64,000 nt of DNA from 66-474 sp040255405 (lineage in GTDB: Bacteria > Pseudomonadota > Gammaproteobacteria > Xanthomonadales > Rhodanobacteraceae), in assembly GCA_040255405.1 (NCBI GenBank), contig JBDZUX010000008.1:31613-95612 (forward strand). Reading direction: 5' to 3'. Below the pieces are notes generated by a model. That model had not been told where the DNA came from, did no database searches, and saw only the letters and a list, made by a program, of their open reading frames with translations. How positions within the stretch are numbered: position 1 is the first letter of the stretch; every line of letters starts with the position of its first letter. Shown here piece after piece: positions 1 to 7,889 of this stretch. Both the position numbers and the translations under genes were made by a program.

Positions 1-39
1 CGCCGGAACTTGCGGCCGTCCGTCGCGGTCGATGAGTGA
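1..39 (+). CDS. 3' end of an upstream gene (possibly dxr)
   Basis: An open frame enters from the left edge and stops at a TGA at 37-39, giving a 12-residue C-terminal tail. In Xanthomonadales and most Gammaproteobacteria the gene directly before rseP is dxr (1-deoxy-D-xylulose-5-phosphate reductoisomerase). The identity is inferred from position only, because the visible tail carries no diagnostic motif. The gap to the rseP start is about 70 bp. Confidence 0.35.
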   Translation, partial: RRNLRPSVAVDE

Positions 40-108
40 CCGGCGCCATGCCGGCCTTCAGGCCGGGTGCCGTATCATGGGCGGCGCCGAATTCATCGCG
101 AACATGGC

Positions 109-1473
109 ATGGGCGATTTACTGAACATTGTTGGCTCCGTGTGGTGGATGATCGTCACCTTGGGCATCCTGGTGACCTTCCACGAGTTTGGTCACTTCTG
201 GGTCGCGCGCCGCTGCGGCGTGAAAGTGCTGCGCTTCTCCATCGGCTTCGGCCAGGCGATCAAGTCGTGGTACGGCAAGGACGGCACCGAGTACCGTGTG
301 GCATGGATTCCGCTGGGCGGCTACGTCAAGATGCTGGACGCGCGCGAAGGCGACGTCGATCCGGCGGATCGCCCGCGCGAATTTACCGGCAAGCCGATCT
401 GGCAACGCATCCTGATCGTGCTGGCGGGGCCGGGCTTCAACCTGATCTTCGCGGTCGCCGCGTTCTGGGCGATGCTGGTGATCGGCAAGCCGGATTTCCA
501 GCCGCTGGTCGGCGACGTCACGCACCTTGCGGCGCAAGCGGGCGTCCAACGCGGCGACCGCGTATTGAGCGTCGACGGCCAAGCCATTTCCAATTGGACC
601 GATCTCGGCCTCGCCCTCGCCACCGCGGCGCAGACGCGACAGCCGACGCAGTTGAAGGTGCGTACTCCGTCGGGTGACGTACGGACGCGGGTGCTGCACT
701 TCGACAAGCTGCCGGCGCACTCGAGCGACCAGATCATCGTCGAGCAGACCGGCATGATGCCGCTGCAGCGCAGCCTGCCACCGGTGGTGGGCAAGCTGGT
801 GCCCGGCAGCGCGGCCGAGGCCGCCGGCCTGAAGCCGGGCGACCGCGTCGTCAGCATCAATGGCACGGCGATTGGCGACTGGAACCAGTTGACCGACATC
901 ACCCGCAAGGACGCCGGTCCCGGCCAACCGCTCGCCCTGGTGGTGATGCGCGATGGCCAGCGCATCGCGATGTCGCTGCAGCCACGCCTGACCAGCGAAC
1001 CCGACGGCAGCAAGGTCTGGGCCATCGGCATCTATGCGAAACCCGGCACAGCGGCGTACGACACGGTGCTGCGGCGGGGTCCGCTCGCGGCCCTGCCCGC
1101 AGCCGTGGAACAGATGTGGGATCTGACGGCCACCACCGTGAAGATGCTGGGCCACATGCTGAGCGGTTCGGCCTCGCTGTCAAACCTCTCGGGCCCGATT
1201 TCGATCGCGCAGTACGCGCAGACGTCGGCCGAGATGGGGCCGGCGTGGTTCCTGTATTTCCTCGGCATCATCTCGCTCAGCCTCGGCGTGATGAACCTGC
1301 TGCCGATCCCGATCCTCGACGGCGGCCACCTGCTCTATTACCTGATCGAGCTGGTCAAGGGCAGCCCGCTTTCCGAACGCGCGATGGCGGCCGGGCAATA
1401 CATGGGCATGGCGCTGCTGATGATGCTGATGGGCCTGGCGTTCTACAACGACATCCTGCGCGTGCTCTCATGA
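109..1473 (+). CDS. rseP: RseP site-2 intramembrane zinc metalloprotease
   Basis: This is the inner-membrane S2P protease that cleaves anti-sigma-E factor RseA after DegS and removes signal-peptide remnants. The 454-residue protein has the zinc motif HEFGH at residues 25-29 in the first transmembrane helix. Two central periplasmic PDZ domains lie at roughly residues 125-310. The second metal-binding motif, with Asp404 in PIPILDGGHL, lies near the C-terminus. Length and Asp position match E. coli RseP. The frame is open further upstream to 67, but the ATG at 109 places the first helix at the N-terminus as in the family. It sits directly before bamA, the usual order. The substrate role is family knowledge. 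Confidence 0.95.
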   Translation: MGDLLNIVGSVWWMIVTLGILVTFHEFGHFWVARRCGVKVLRFSIGFGQAIKSWYGKDGTEYRVAWIPLGGYVKMLDAREGDVDPADRPREFTGKPIWQRILIVLAGPGFNLIFAVAAFWAMLVIGKPDFQPLVGDVTHLAAQAGVQRGDRVLSVDGQAISNWTDLGLALATAAQTRQPTQLKVRTPSGDVRTRVLHFDKLPAHSSDQIIVEQTGMMPLQRSLPPVVGKLVPGSAAEAAGLKPGDRVVSINGTAIGDWNQLTDITRKDAGPGQPLALVVMRDGQRIAMSLQPRLTSEPDGSKVWAIGIYAKPGTAAYDTVLRRGPLAALPAAVEQMWDLTATTVKMLGHMLSGSASLSNLSGPISIAQYAQTSAEMGPAWFLYFLGIISLSLGVMNLLPIPILDGGHLLYYLIELVKGSPLSERAMAAGQYMGMALLMMLMGLAFYNDILRVLS

Positions 1474-1609
1474 GCAAGCCCGCCCTGCCTTGCACCGCCA
1501 GCCCACGGCTTGTCGCGCGTGCAGCCTGAGACGCGCCGCTTTCCCGTGCGCGGCCGCGCCTGTACGATGCACGGTTTGCATGGCAAATCCTGACTTTCCG
1601 GAATCGACG

Positions 1610-4021
1610 ATGAAGCGAGTCGCCGCACTGATCCTGTTCGCCGCCCTCTCCGCCCCCGTGGCGGCGTACGCCTTCCAACCCTTCACCGTCAGCGACATCC
1701 GCATCGAGGGCCTGCAGCGCATCGCCGCCGGCACGGTGCTGAGCTACCTGCAGGTCGAGCCCGGCCAGACGATGACCGACGCCACCGCGCAGAAGGCGAT
1801 CCAGGACCTCTTCAAGACCGGCTTCTTCAACAACGTCCAGCTGGAACGCCAGGGCAGCATCCTGATCGTGAAGGTCACCGAGCGCCCGTCCATCGCCAGC
1901 CTCAACGTGCGCGGCAACAAGGACATCAAGACCGACCAGTTGATGAAGGGGCTGAAGTCGGCGGGTCTGGCCGAGGGCCAGACCTTCGACCGTCTCACCC
2001 TCGACCAGATGCGCCAGCAGCTGATCGCGCAGTACAACGACCGCGGCAAGTACAACGTCACGGTCGAACCGCACGTCACCCACCTTGACCGCAACCGGGT
2101 CGCGATCGACATCGAAATCCACGAGGGCAAGGCCTCGAAGATCCAGGAAATCAACATCGTCGGCAACCAGGCCTTCACCGACGACCAGATCCGCGACGAC
2201 TGGGAATCGGGCACGCCCAATTGGACGTCGTGGTATTCCAACAACGACCAGTATTCGCGCGAGAAGCTGTCGGGCGACCTCACCAAGCTGTCGTCGTACT
2301 ACCTCGACCGCGGCTACGCCGATTTCAACATCAGTTCGGCGCAGGTCACCATCAGCCCCGACAAGCGCGACATCTACATCGCCGCGGCCATCCACGAAGG
2401 CGAGATCTACAACATTGCCGACATCCACCTGCTCGGCACGCTGATCCTGCCGGAGGACGCGCTGCGCAAGGTGCTGCGCATCGAACCTGGCGAAGTGTTC
2501 GACCGCCACAGCATCGAACTTTCCGCGGACGCGATCACCGACGTGCTGTCGAATATCGGTTACGCCTTCGCCAAGGTTTCGCCGATTCCCAAGGTGGATG
2601 AAAAGGCCCACACCGTCGACCTGACCTTCTTCATCGATCCGGGTCCGCGCGTGTACGTGCGCCGCATCAACTTCAAGGGCAACACCAGCACCCAGGGCCA
2701 GGTCCTGCGCCGCGAAATGCGCCAGTACGAAGGTGCGTGGTACTCGCAGGCCGCGATCGACCGTTCCAAGGTGCGCCTGCAGCGCCTCGGCTTCTTCAGG
2801 GACGTCAACATCGACACCGTCAAGGTGCCGGGCACGACGGACGAGGTGGACTTGAACGTCAAGGTCACCGAGGAATCGTCCGGCCAGTTCCAGTTCGGCG
2901 TCGGCTACTCTCAGGTGTCGGGTATCATCCTTTCAACCTCGATTTCCAACAACAACTTCCTCGGCACCGGCAACCGGGTGTCGGCGACATTCCAGAAGAG
3001 CCTGTTCCTCAAGCAATACCAGGTTTCGTTCTTCAACCCGTACCTCACCGACAGCGGCATCGGCATCGGCTACAGCGCCAGCGTGCTGAAGTTGAACCAG
3101 GCCGAGCAGAACATCGCGTCCTATCTTTCGGACACGGATTCGTTCTCGACGTACCTGAGCTTCCCCATCAGCGAAACCGACAGCATCAACGCCGGCATCG
3201 GCATCAACAAGACCAGGCTGGACCTCATCCCGGGTTTCACGCCGCAGGTGTTCTTCGACCAGATCTACAAGGTCGGCCACTACACCATCCACGAAACCCC
3301 GCTGACGCTTTCCTACGCGCACGACACCCTCAACCAGTTCTTCAAGCCGACCCGCGGCGGCCTGCAGCAGGTCAGCGCCGAAATCGGACTGCCCGGCGGC
3401 ACCGTGCCGTACTACAAACTGACGCTGTCCACCAGCGATTACTTCCCGCTGCCGTTCGGATTCACCGGCCACGTGTCGGGCACGCTGGGCTACGGGAAGG
3501 CGTATTCGAAGGACGTGTCGGTGCAGTACGCCGACAGCGAGGGCAACATCCGCACGATGTCGTTCCCGTTCTTCCAGAACTACTACGCGGGCGGCGTCCG
3601 TGACGTGCGCGGTTTCCAGGACAACACGCTGGGTCCGCGCATCTGTTCCGGGCTGATCGGTGCGGACGGCAAAGCCGCCACGAGCGCCATTTCGGTGAGC
3701 GGCACCTGCTCCGGCGGCAGTTACTTCCGGCCACAGCCGGTCGGCGGTGCGTTCAAGATGCTGGGCAGCGGCGAGCTGGTGCTGCCGTTCTTCAAGGACA
3801 ATCCGAAAGCGCGCATCTCGCTGTTCGCCGACGTGGGCAACGTGTTCGCCAGTTACGGCGACTTCAATGCCTCGGACTTGCGTGCCTCGGTGGGTATTTC
3901 GCTGCAATGGATCGCGCCGGTCGGCCCGATCGTGATCAACCTGGCGCAGCCGATCCGCGACAAGCCGGAAGACAAGCCGTACGAAGAGCGGCTGCAGTTC
4001 TACTTCGGCCGGACGTTCTAA
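1610..4021 (+). CDS. bamA: Outer membrane assembly factor BamA
   Basis: BamA is the central Omp85 subunit of the BAM complex, which inserts beta-barrel proteins into the outer membrane. The 803-residue precursor starts with a typical signal peptide (MKRVAALILFAALSAPVAAYA). About 400 residues of five POTRA repeats follow (first one FTVSDIRIEGLQRI), then a C-terminal 16-stranded barrel ending in the aromatic sorting signal FYFGRTF. The frame is open upstream to 1490, but only the ATG at 1610 gives a signal peptide. It follows rseP by about 135 bp. skp does not follow, although it usually does in related genomes. Confidence 0.96.
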   Translation: MKRVAALILFAALSAPVAAYAFQPFTVSDIRIEGLQRIAAGTVLSYLQVEPGQTMTDATAQKAIQDLFKTGFFNNVQLERQGSILIVKVTERPSIASLNVRGNKDIKTDQLMKGLKSAGLAEGQTFDRLTLDQMRQQLIAQYNDRGKYNVTVEPHVTHLDRNRVAIDIEIHEGKASKIQEINIVGNQAFTDDQIRDDWESGTPNWTSWYSNNDQYSREKLSGDLTKLSSYYLDRGYADFNISSAQVTISPDKRDIYIAAAIHEGEIYNIADIHLLGTLILPEDALRKVLRIEPGEVFDRHSIELSADAITDVLSNIGYAFAKVSPIPKVDEKAHTVDLTFFIDPGPRVYVRRINFKGNTSTQGQVLRREMRQYEGAWYSQAAIDRSKVRLQRLGFFRDVNIDTVKVPGTTDEVDLNVKVTEESSGQFQFGVGYSQVSGIILSTSISNNNFLGTGNRVSATFQKSLFLKQYQVSFFNPYLTDSGIGIGYSASVLKLNQAEQNIASYLSDTDSFSTYLSFPISETDSINAGIGINKTRLDLIPGFTPQVFFDQIYKVGHYTIHETPLTLSYAHDTLNQFFKPTRGGLQQVSAEIGLPGGTVPYYKLTLSTSDYFPLPFGFTGHVSGTLGYGKAYSKDVSVQYADSEGNIRTMSFPFFQNYYAGGVRDVRGFQDNTLGPRICSGLIGADGKAATSAISVSGTCSGGSYFRPQPVGGAFKMLGSGELVLPFFKDNPKARISLFADVGNVFASYGDFNASDLRASVGISLQWIAPVGPIVINLAQPIRDKPEDKPYEERLQFYFGRTF

Positions 4022-4219
4022 GCCTTGCAGCCGCGCTTGCGCCCGGTTCGAGGCCAGGACGCGATCGCCGAACGCCACGACTCCGGTCTGTGCAAACCAA
4101 TGAACGCACCGCTCCCTTGAATCAAGGGGCCGGGACAGCGCGTGCGTCGATACAATCAGGCGCGGCAAGTGCAAGCACTTCCATGCGCGTGCTCTTGAAT
4201 CCTCTCAAGCCCAGGGCGA
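4022..4219. other. bamA-lpxD intergenic region without skp
   Basis: This 198-bp gap is where skp (ompH), a periplasmic chaperone of about 170 residues, is normally found. No reading frame here could encode it. A short palindrome, CCCTTGAATCAAGGG, lies at 4125-4139 and a TACAAT hexamer at about 4151. They may be a weak terminator and a -10 element for lpxD, although no good -35 box is visible. Confidence 0.5.
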
Positions 4220-5266
4220 ATGGAACCATCAACCGGCTATCGCATCGACGAACTGGCGCGCCGCTTCGGGCTGGAAGCGCGCGGTGACGCATCGCGCGTG
4301 ATCCACGGCGTCGCGCCCCTGGCGCACGCGCAAGCCGAACACCTGGCCTTCCTCGCCAATCCGCGCTACGCCGCCGACCTGGCGCATACCGGCGCGGGCG
4401 TGGTGGTGTTGCGCGCCAGCCAGGCGGACGCCAGTCCGGTGCCGGTGCTGATCGCCAGCGATCCGTATCTCGCCTACGCCCGCATCGCCGCATTGTTCGA
4501 GCATGCGCCCGCCACGCCGCCCGGCGTCCACCCGGCCGCGGTGGTCGCGGACGGCGCCAGCGTCCATCCATCCGCGAGCATCGGCCCGCACTGCGTGATC
4601 GACGCGGGCGCAGTCATCGAAGCCGGCGCGCGTCTCGGGCCTGCTTGCGTGATCGGGCCGGATTGCACCGTCGGCGCGCAATCGCACCTCGCCGCGCGCG
4701 TCACGCTGGTCACGCGCGTGATGCTGGGCAAGCGCGTGTTGATCCACCCCGGGGCCGTGCTGGGCGCGGACGGCTTCGGCATCGCGCGCGACCGGGACGG
4801 TTGGGCCAAGGTGCCCCAACTCGGCGGCGTGCGCGTCGGCGACGATTGCGAAATCGGCGCCAACACCACGATCGATCGCGGCGCACTGGAAGACACCATC
4901 CTTGAAGACGATGTTCGGCTCGACAACCTGATCCAGATCGCGCACAACGTCCGCATCGGCGCGCACAGCGCGCTGGCCGGCTGTGCGGCGGTGGCAGGCA
5001 GCGCCACCATCGGCCGGGATTGCCTGATCGGCGGCGGCGCGGGCGTGCTCGGTCATCTCGAAGTTGCCGATGGCGTTACCATCACGGCGAGAACACTCGT
5101 GACCCATTCCATCCACGAAGCCGGCGTGTATTCTTCCGGTGCACCGCTCGAAGAAAATCGCGCGTGGCGCCGCAACGCCGCGCGCATGCGCCAGCTGGAC
5201 GGCATGGCGCGCCGCATCGCGGCACTCGAAAAACGACTCGAAGCACTGACCAAGGAACGCCATTGA
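4220..5266 (+). CDS. lpxD: LpxD UDP-3-O-(3-hydroxyacyl)glucosamine N-acyltransferase
   Basis: LpxD carries out the third step of lipid A synthesis, transferring a hydroxyacyl chain from acyl carrier protein to the 2-amino group of UDP-3-O-acylglucosamine. The 348-residue protein has the N-terminal uridine-binding domain (residues 1-100), a left-handed beta-helix of hexapeptide repeats (about 105-310) and a helical C-terminal tail rich in Arg and Leu. The catalytic His242 lies in IQIAHNV, matching E. coli His239, and the loop GADGFGIA is present. The stop overlaps the fabZ start (TGATG), so the two genes are translationally coupled. Confidence 0.96.
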   Translation: MEPSTGYRIDELARRFGLEARGDASRVIHGVAPLAHAQAEHLAFLANPRYAADLAHTGAGVVVLRASQADASPVPVLIASDPYLAYARIAALFEHAPATPPGVHPAAVVADGASVHPSASIGPHCVIDAGAVIEAGARLGPACVIGPDCTVGAQSHLAARVTLVTRVMLGKRVLIHPGAVLGADGFGIARDRDGWAKVPQLGGVRVGDDCEIGANTTIDRGALEDTILEDDVRLDNLIQIAHNVRIGAHSALAGCAAVAGSATIGRDCLIGGGAGVLGHLEVADGVTITARTLVTHSIHEAGVYSSGAPLEENRAWRRNAARMRQLDGMARRIAALEKRLEALTKERH

Positions 5267-5733
5267 TGAACCCCACCACCGCCCCCGTGAACCTGCCGGT
5301 CGACGCGGAGCAGATCGCGGCCATCCTGCCGCACCGTTATCCGTTTCTCATGGTCGATCGGGTGGTCGAACTGGTGCCGGGGCAAAGCATCGTCGCCATC
5401 AAGAACGTCACGATCAACGAGCCGTTCTTCGTGGGGCACTTCCCGGACCATCCGGTGATGCCGGGCGTGATGATCGTGGAGGCACTGGCGCAGGCATCGG
5501 GGCTGCTGATCGGGTTGTCGGGCACGCTGGCCGACAAGGACGGCCACATTTTCTACCTCGCCAAGGTCGACAATGCCCGCTTCCTGAAACCGGTGGTGCC
5601 CGGCGATCAACTGCGTCTCGAGGTGCAATTGAAACGCCGCCTCCGCAGCATGGGCATCTTCACCGCACACGCACGTGTCGACGGCGCGGACGCCGCGACC
5701 TGCGAACTGATGTGCGCGGAAACCACGCGGTGA
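5266..5733 (+). CDS. fabZ: FabZ (3R)-hydroxyacyl-ACP dehydratase
   Basis: FabZ dehydrates 3-hydroxyacyl-ACP in fatty acid elongation and competes with LpxA/LpxD for the same substrate, which explains its place inside the lpx operon. The 155-residue hotdog-fold protein has LPHRYPFLMVDR near the N-terminus. The catalytic pair is His58 (in GHFPDHPVMPG) and Glu72 (in VEALAQ). The frame is open upstream, but the ATG at 5266, overlapping the lpxD stop, gives the family length. The 3' end overlaps the GTG start of lpxA. Confidence 0.96.
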   Translation: MNPTTAPVNLPVDAEQIAAILPHRYPFLMVDRVVELVPGQSIVAIKNVTINEPFFVGHFPDHPVMPGVMIVEALAQASGLLIGLSGTLADKDGHIFYLAKVDNARFLKPVVPGDQLRLEVQLKRRLRSMGIFTAHARVDGADAATCELMCAETTR

Positions 5734-6506
5734 GCAATATCCACCCGAGCGCGATCATCGACGCGGGCGCGACGCTCGCCGACGATGTTGCGATCGGACC
5801 GCTCGCCGTGATCGGCGCGGAAGTCGAAATCGGGCCCGGCAGCCGCGTCGATGCGCATGCCCTGGTCCGGGGACCGACCCGCATCGGACGGGACAACCAC
5901 ATCGGCGCGTACGCGTCGATCGGGGGCGATCCCCAGGACAAGAAATATCGCGGCGAACGCAGCCGCCTCGAAATCGGCGACGGCAACACCTTCCACGAGT
6001 TCGTCACAATCAATCGCGGCACGGACGAAGGTGGTGGCGCGACCCGTATCGGCGACGACAACTGGATCATGGCCTACGTGCACGTCGCGCACGACTGCCA
6101 CATCGGCAGCCACACCATCTTCGCCAACAATGCGACGCTCGCCGGCCATGTCGAGGTCGGCGATTACGTGGTGCTGGGCGGGTTCGCGGGGGTGCACCAG
6201 TTTTGCAAGGTCGGCGCGCACGCCTTCGCCGCGATGTTCTCGGCGATCAACCGCGACGTGCCGCCTTTCATCTACGTCGCAGGACAGTTCGCGGTACCGC
6301 GCGGCGTGAACGCCGAAGGCCTGAAGCGCCGCGGCTTCGACGTGCAACGCATCGCCGCGATCAAGCGCGCCTACCGCACCCTTTACATGTCGCACAAAAC
6401 GCTGCAGGAAGCGCGGGAGGCGCTGGCCGAGCAGGCCCACGCCAGCGAGGACGTGCGTGCGTTCCGGGATTTCATCGATCGCAGCGAACGCTCGCTTGTG
6501 AGGTAG
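5730..6506 (+). CDS. lpxA: LpxA UDP-N-acetylglucosamine O-acyltransferase
   Basis: LpxA catalyses the first step of lipid A synthesis, 3-O-acylation of UDP-GlcNAc by hydroxyacyl-ACP. The 258-residue protein consists of a left-handed beta-helix of hexapeptide repeats (about residues 5-190) and a helical C-terminal domain. The catalytic His121 is in VAHDCHIG, and the substrate-contact segment GGDPQDKKYRGE is present. I chose the GTG at 5730, which overlaps the fabZ stop (GTGA) and gives the typical N-terminus SNIHPSAII. An in-frame ATG at 5712 would add six unusual residues. Confidence 0.95.
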   Translation: MSNIHPSAIIDAGATLADDVAIGPLAVIGAEVEIGPGSRVDAHALVRGPTRIGRDNHIGAYASIGGDPQDKKYRGERSRLEIGDGNTFHEFVTINRGTDEGGGATRIGDDNWIMAYVHVAHDCHIGSHTIFANNATLAGHVEVGDYVVLGGFAGVHQFCKVGAHAFAAMFSAINRDVPPFIYVAGQFAVPRGVNAEGLKRRGFDVQRIAAIKRAYRTLYMSHKTLQEAREALAEQAHASEDVRAFRDFIDRSERSLVR

Positions 6507-6677
6507 GGACCAGGGTCCGGAAAGCGTCGCGGCCGCAGCGTGCTTGCAGCCTGGCAAGGTCGAATCCGGCAATCCGCGTCTTTGCTCTTACAATGCGCAG
6601 CCGTGGCTCCACCTGCGCAGCAAATACCCCTCATGGCGCCGGATTTCCGCCTGCGCGGGAATGGCGGCAAGAATCGC
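6507..6677. other. lpxA-lpxB gap with a degenerate palindromic repeat
   Basis: The 171-bp gap is unusually wide for this operon. The end (about 6640-6676) carries a degenerate copy of the GGATTCC-type palindrome found elsewhere in the window (core CGCCTGCGCGGGAATGGCGG). A TTACAAT sequence at about 6590 could be a -10 element giving lpxB a separate promoter, but no convincing -35 box is seen. Confidence 0.4.
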
Positions 6678-7889
6678 ATGTCCCAACCGAGTCCCGCGTT
6701 CCGCGTCCCGCGTCCCGTGTTTGCCTTGCTGGCCGGCGAGGATTCCGGCGACCAGCTCGGCGCCGACCTGATCGAAGCCCTGCGCGCGCGGTTTCCGGAC
6801 GCGCGCTTCGTGGGGGTGGGCGGTCCTCGCATGCGTGCAGCCGGCTTCGAGGCCTGGCACGACATCGCCGAACTTTCGGTGATGGGGCTGGCGGAGGTGT
6901 TGCACCACCTGCCCCGCCTGTGGCGGTTGCGCAAAGCGCTTGCGGAGCGGCTGACCGCCCTGAAACCGGACGTGTTCATCGGCATCGACGCGCCGGATTT
7001 CAACCTGGGGCTGGAAAAGCGGCTGAAGCAGGCGGGCATCCGAACCGTGCACTACGTCAGCCCGTCGATCTGGGCGTGGCGCGAGAATCGCGCCCGGAAG
7101 ATCGGCGAGTGCGCCGATCGGGTGCTGTGCCTGTTTCCGATGGAACCTGCGATCTACGCAAGACACGGTGTCGACGCCCGCTTCGTCGGCCACCCCCTGG
7201 CCGACCGCTTTGCGCTGGAGCCGGACCGCGACGCCGCGCGCAAGGATATCGGCATCGACCCCAAGGCACCTGTCCTGGCCGTGTTGCCCGGCAGCCGCCT
7301 TTCGGAAGTCCGTCGACTGGGCAGGATTTTTTTCGAGGCCGCACAACGGGTGGCGGCAGCCATGCCCGGACTGCAGATCGTGGTCCCGGCGGCCAACGAA
7401 AGGTGCCGCGTCGAACTTGAAACCTTGTTGCGGGGTTGGCACGCCGACCCCCGGGTCCCGGATCCCGTGCTGCTCGACGGCCATGCCCATCGCGCCATGG
7501 TGGCAGCCGACGTGGTGCTGCTGGCGTCCGGCACCGCGGCGCTGGAAGCGATGCTTGCGAAGCGTCCGATGGTGGTCGGGTATCGCATCGCACCGTTCAC
7601 GCACGCCGTCGTCAAGGGACTCGGCATGTTGAAGACGACCGTCTATTCGCTGCCGAACATACTCGCGGATCAAGCGATCGTGCCCGAACTGATGCAAGGC
7701 GATTGCACGCCCGAACGCCTCGCCGACACGGTGCTCGGCCTGTTCCGCGACAACGACCGGCGCAACGAGCTCGTGCACGAGTTCGAACGCATGCACCTTT
7801 CGCTGCATACCGGCGGCGGTGCCGCCGCGAGTGCGGCCCGGGCAATCGAGCAACTGCTGCTCCCGGACATGGAGTCGCTCCCGCCATGA
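6678..7889 (+). CDS. lpxB: LpxB lipid-A-disaccharide synthase
   Basis: This GT19 glycosyltransferase condenses UDP-2,3-diacylglucosamine with lipid X to form the lipid A disaccharide at the inner face of the cytoplasmic membrane. The 403-residue protein begins after a short non-conserved stretch with the nucleotide-fold motif LLAGEDSGDQLGADLI. It carries HYVSPSIWAWRENR, VGHPLADR, LAVLPGSRLSEVRR and ASGTAALEAML, all family signatures. The start at 6678 is the nearest upstream ATG giving the family length. Its stop overlaps the next start (ATGA), coupling it to the membrane sulfatase-fold gene. Confidence 0.95.
   Translation: MSQPSPAFRVPRPVFALLAGEDSGDQLGADLIEALRARFPDARFVGVGGPRMRAAGFEAWHDIAELSVMGLAEVLHHLPRLWRLRKALAERLTALKPDVFIGIDAPDFNLGLEKRLKQAGIRTVHYVSPSIWAWRENRARKIGECADRVLCLFPMEPAIYARHGVDARFVGHPLADRFALEPDRDAARKDIGIDPKAPVLAVLPGSRLSEVRRLGRIFFEAAQRVAAAMPGLQIVVPAANERCRVELETLLRGWHADPRVPDPVLLDGHAHRAMVAADVVLLASGTAALEAMLAKRPMVVGYRIAPFTHAVVKGLGMLKTTVYSLPNILADQAIVPELMQGDCTPERLADTVLGLFRDNDRRNELVHEFERMHLSLHTGGGAAASAARAIEQLLLPDMESLPP

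Noticed and set aside
1490..1609. Longer bamA start at 1490
   Set aside because: The extra 40 residues lack conservation and would bury the signal peptide that begins at 1610.
5712..5730. ATG at 5712 as the lpxA start
   Set aside because: It would add residues not seen in LpxA, while the GTG at 5730 overlaps the fabZ stop in the usual coupled way.
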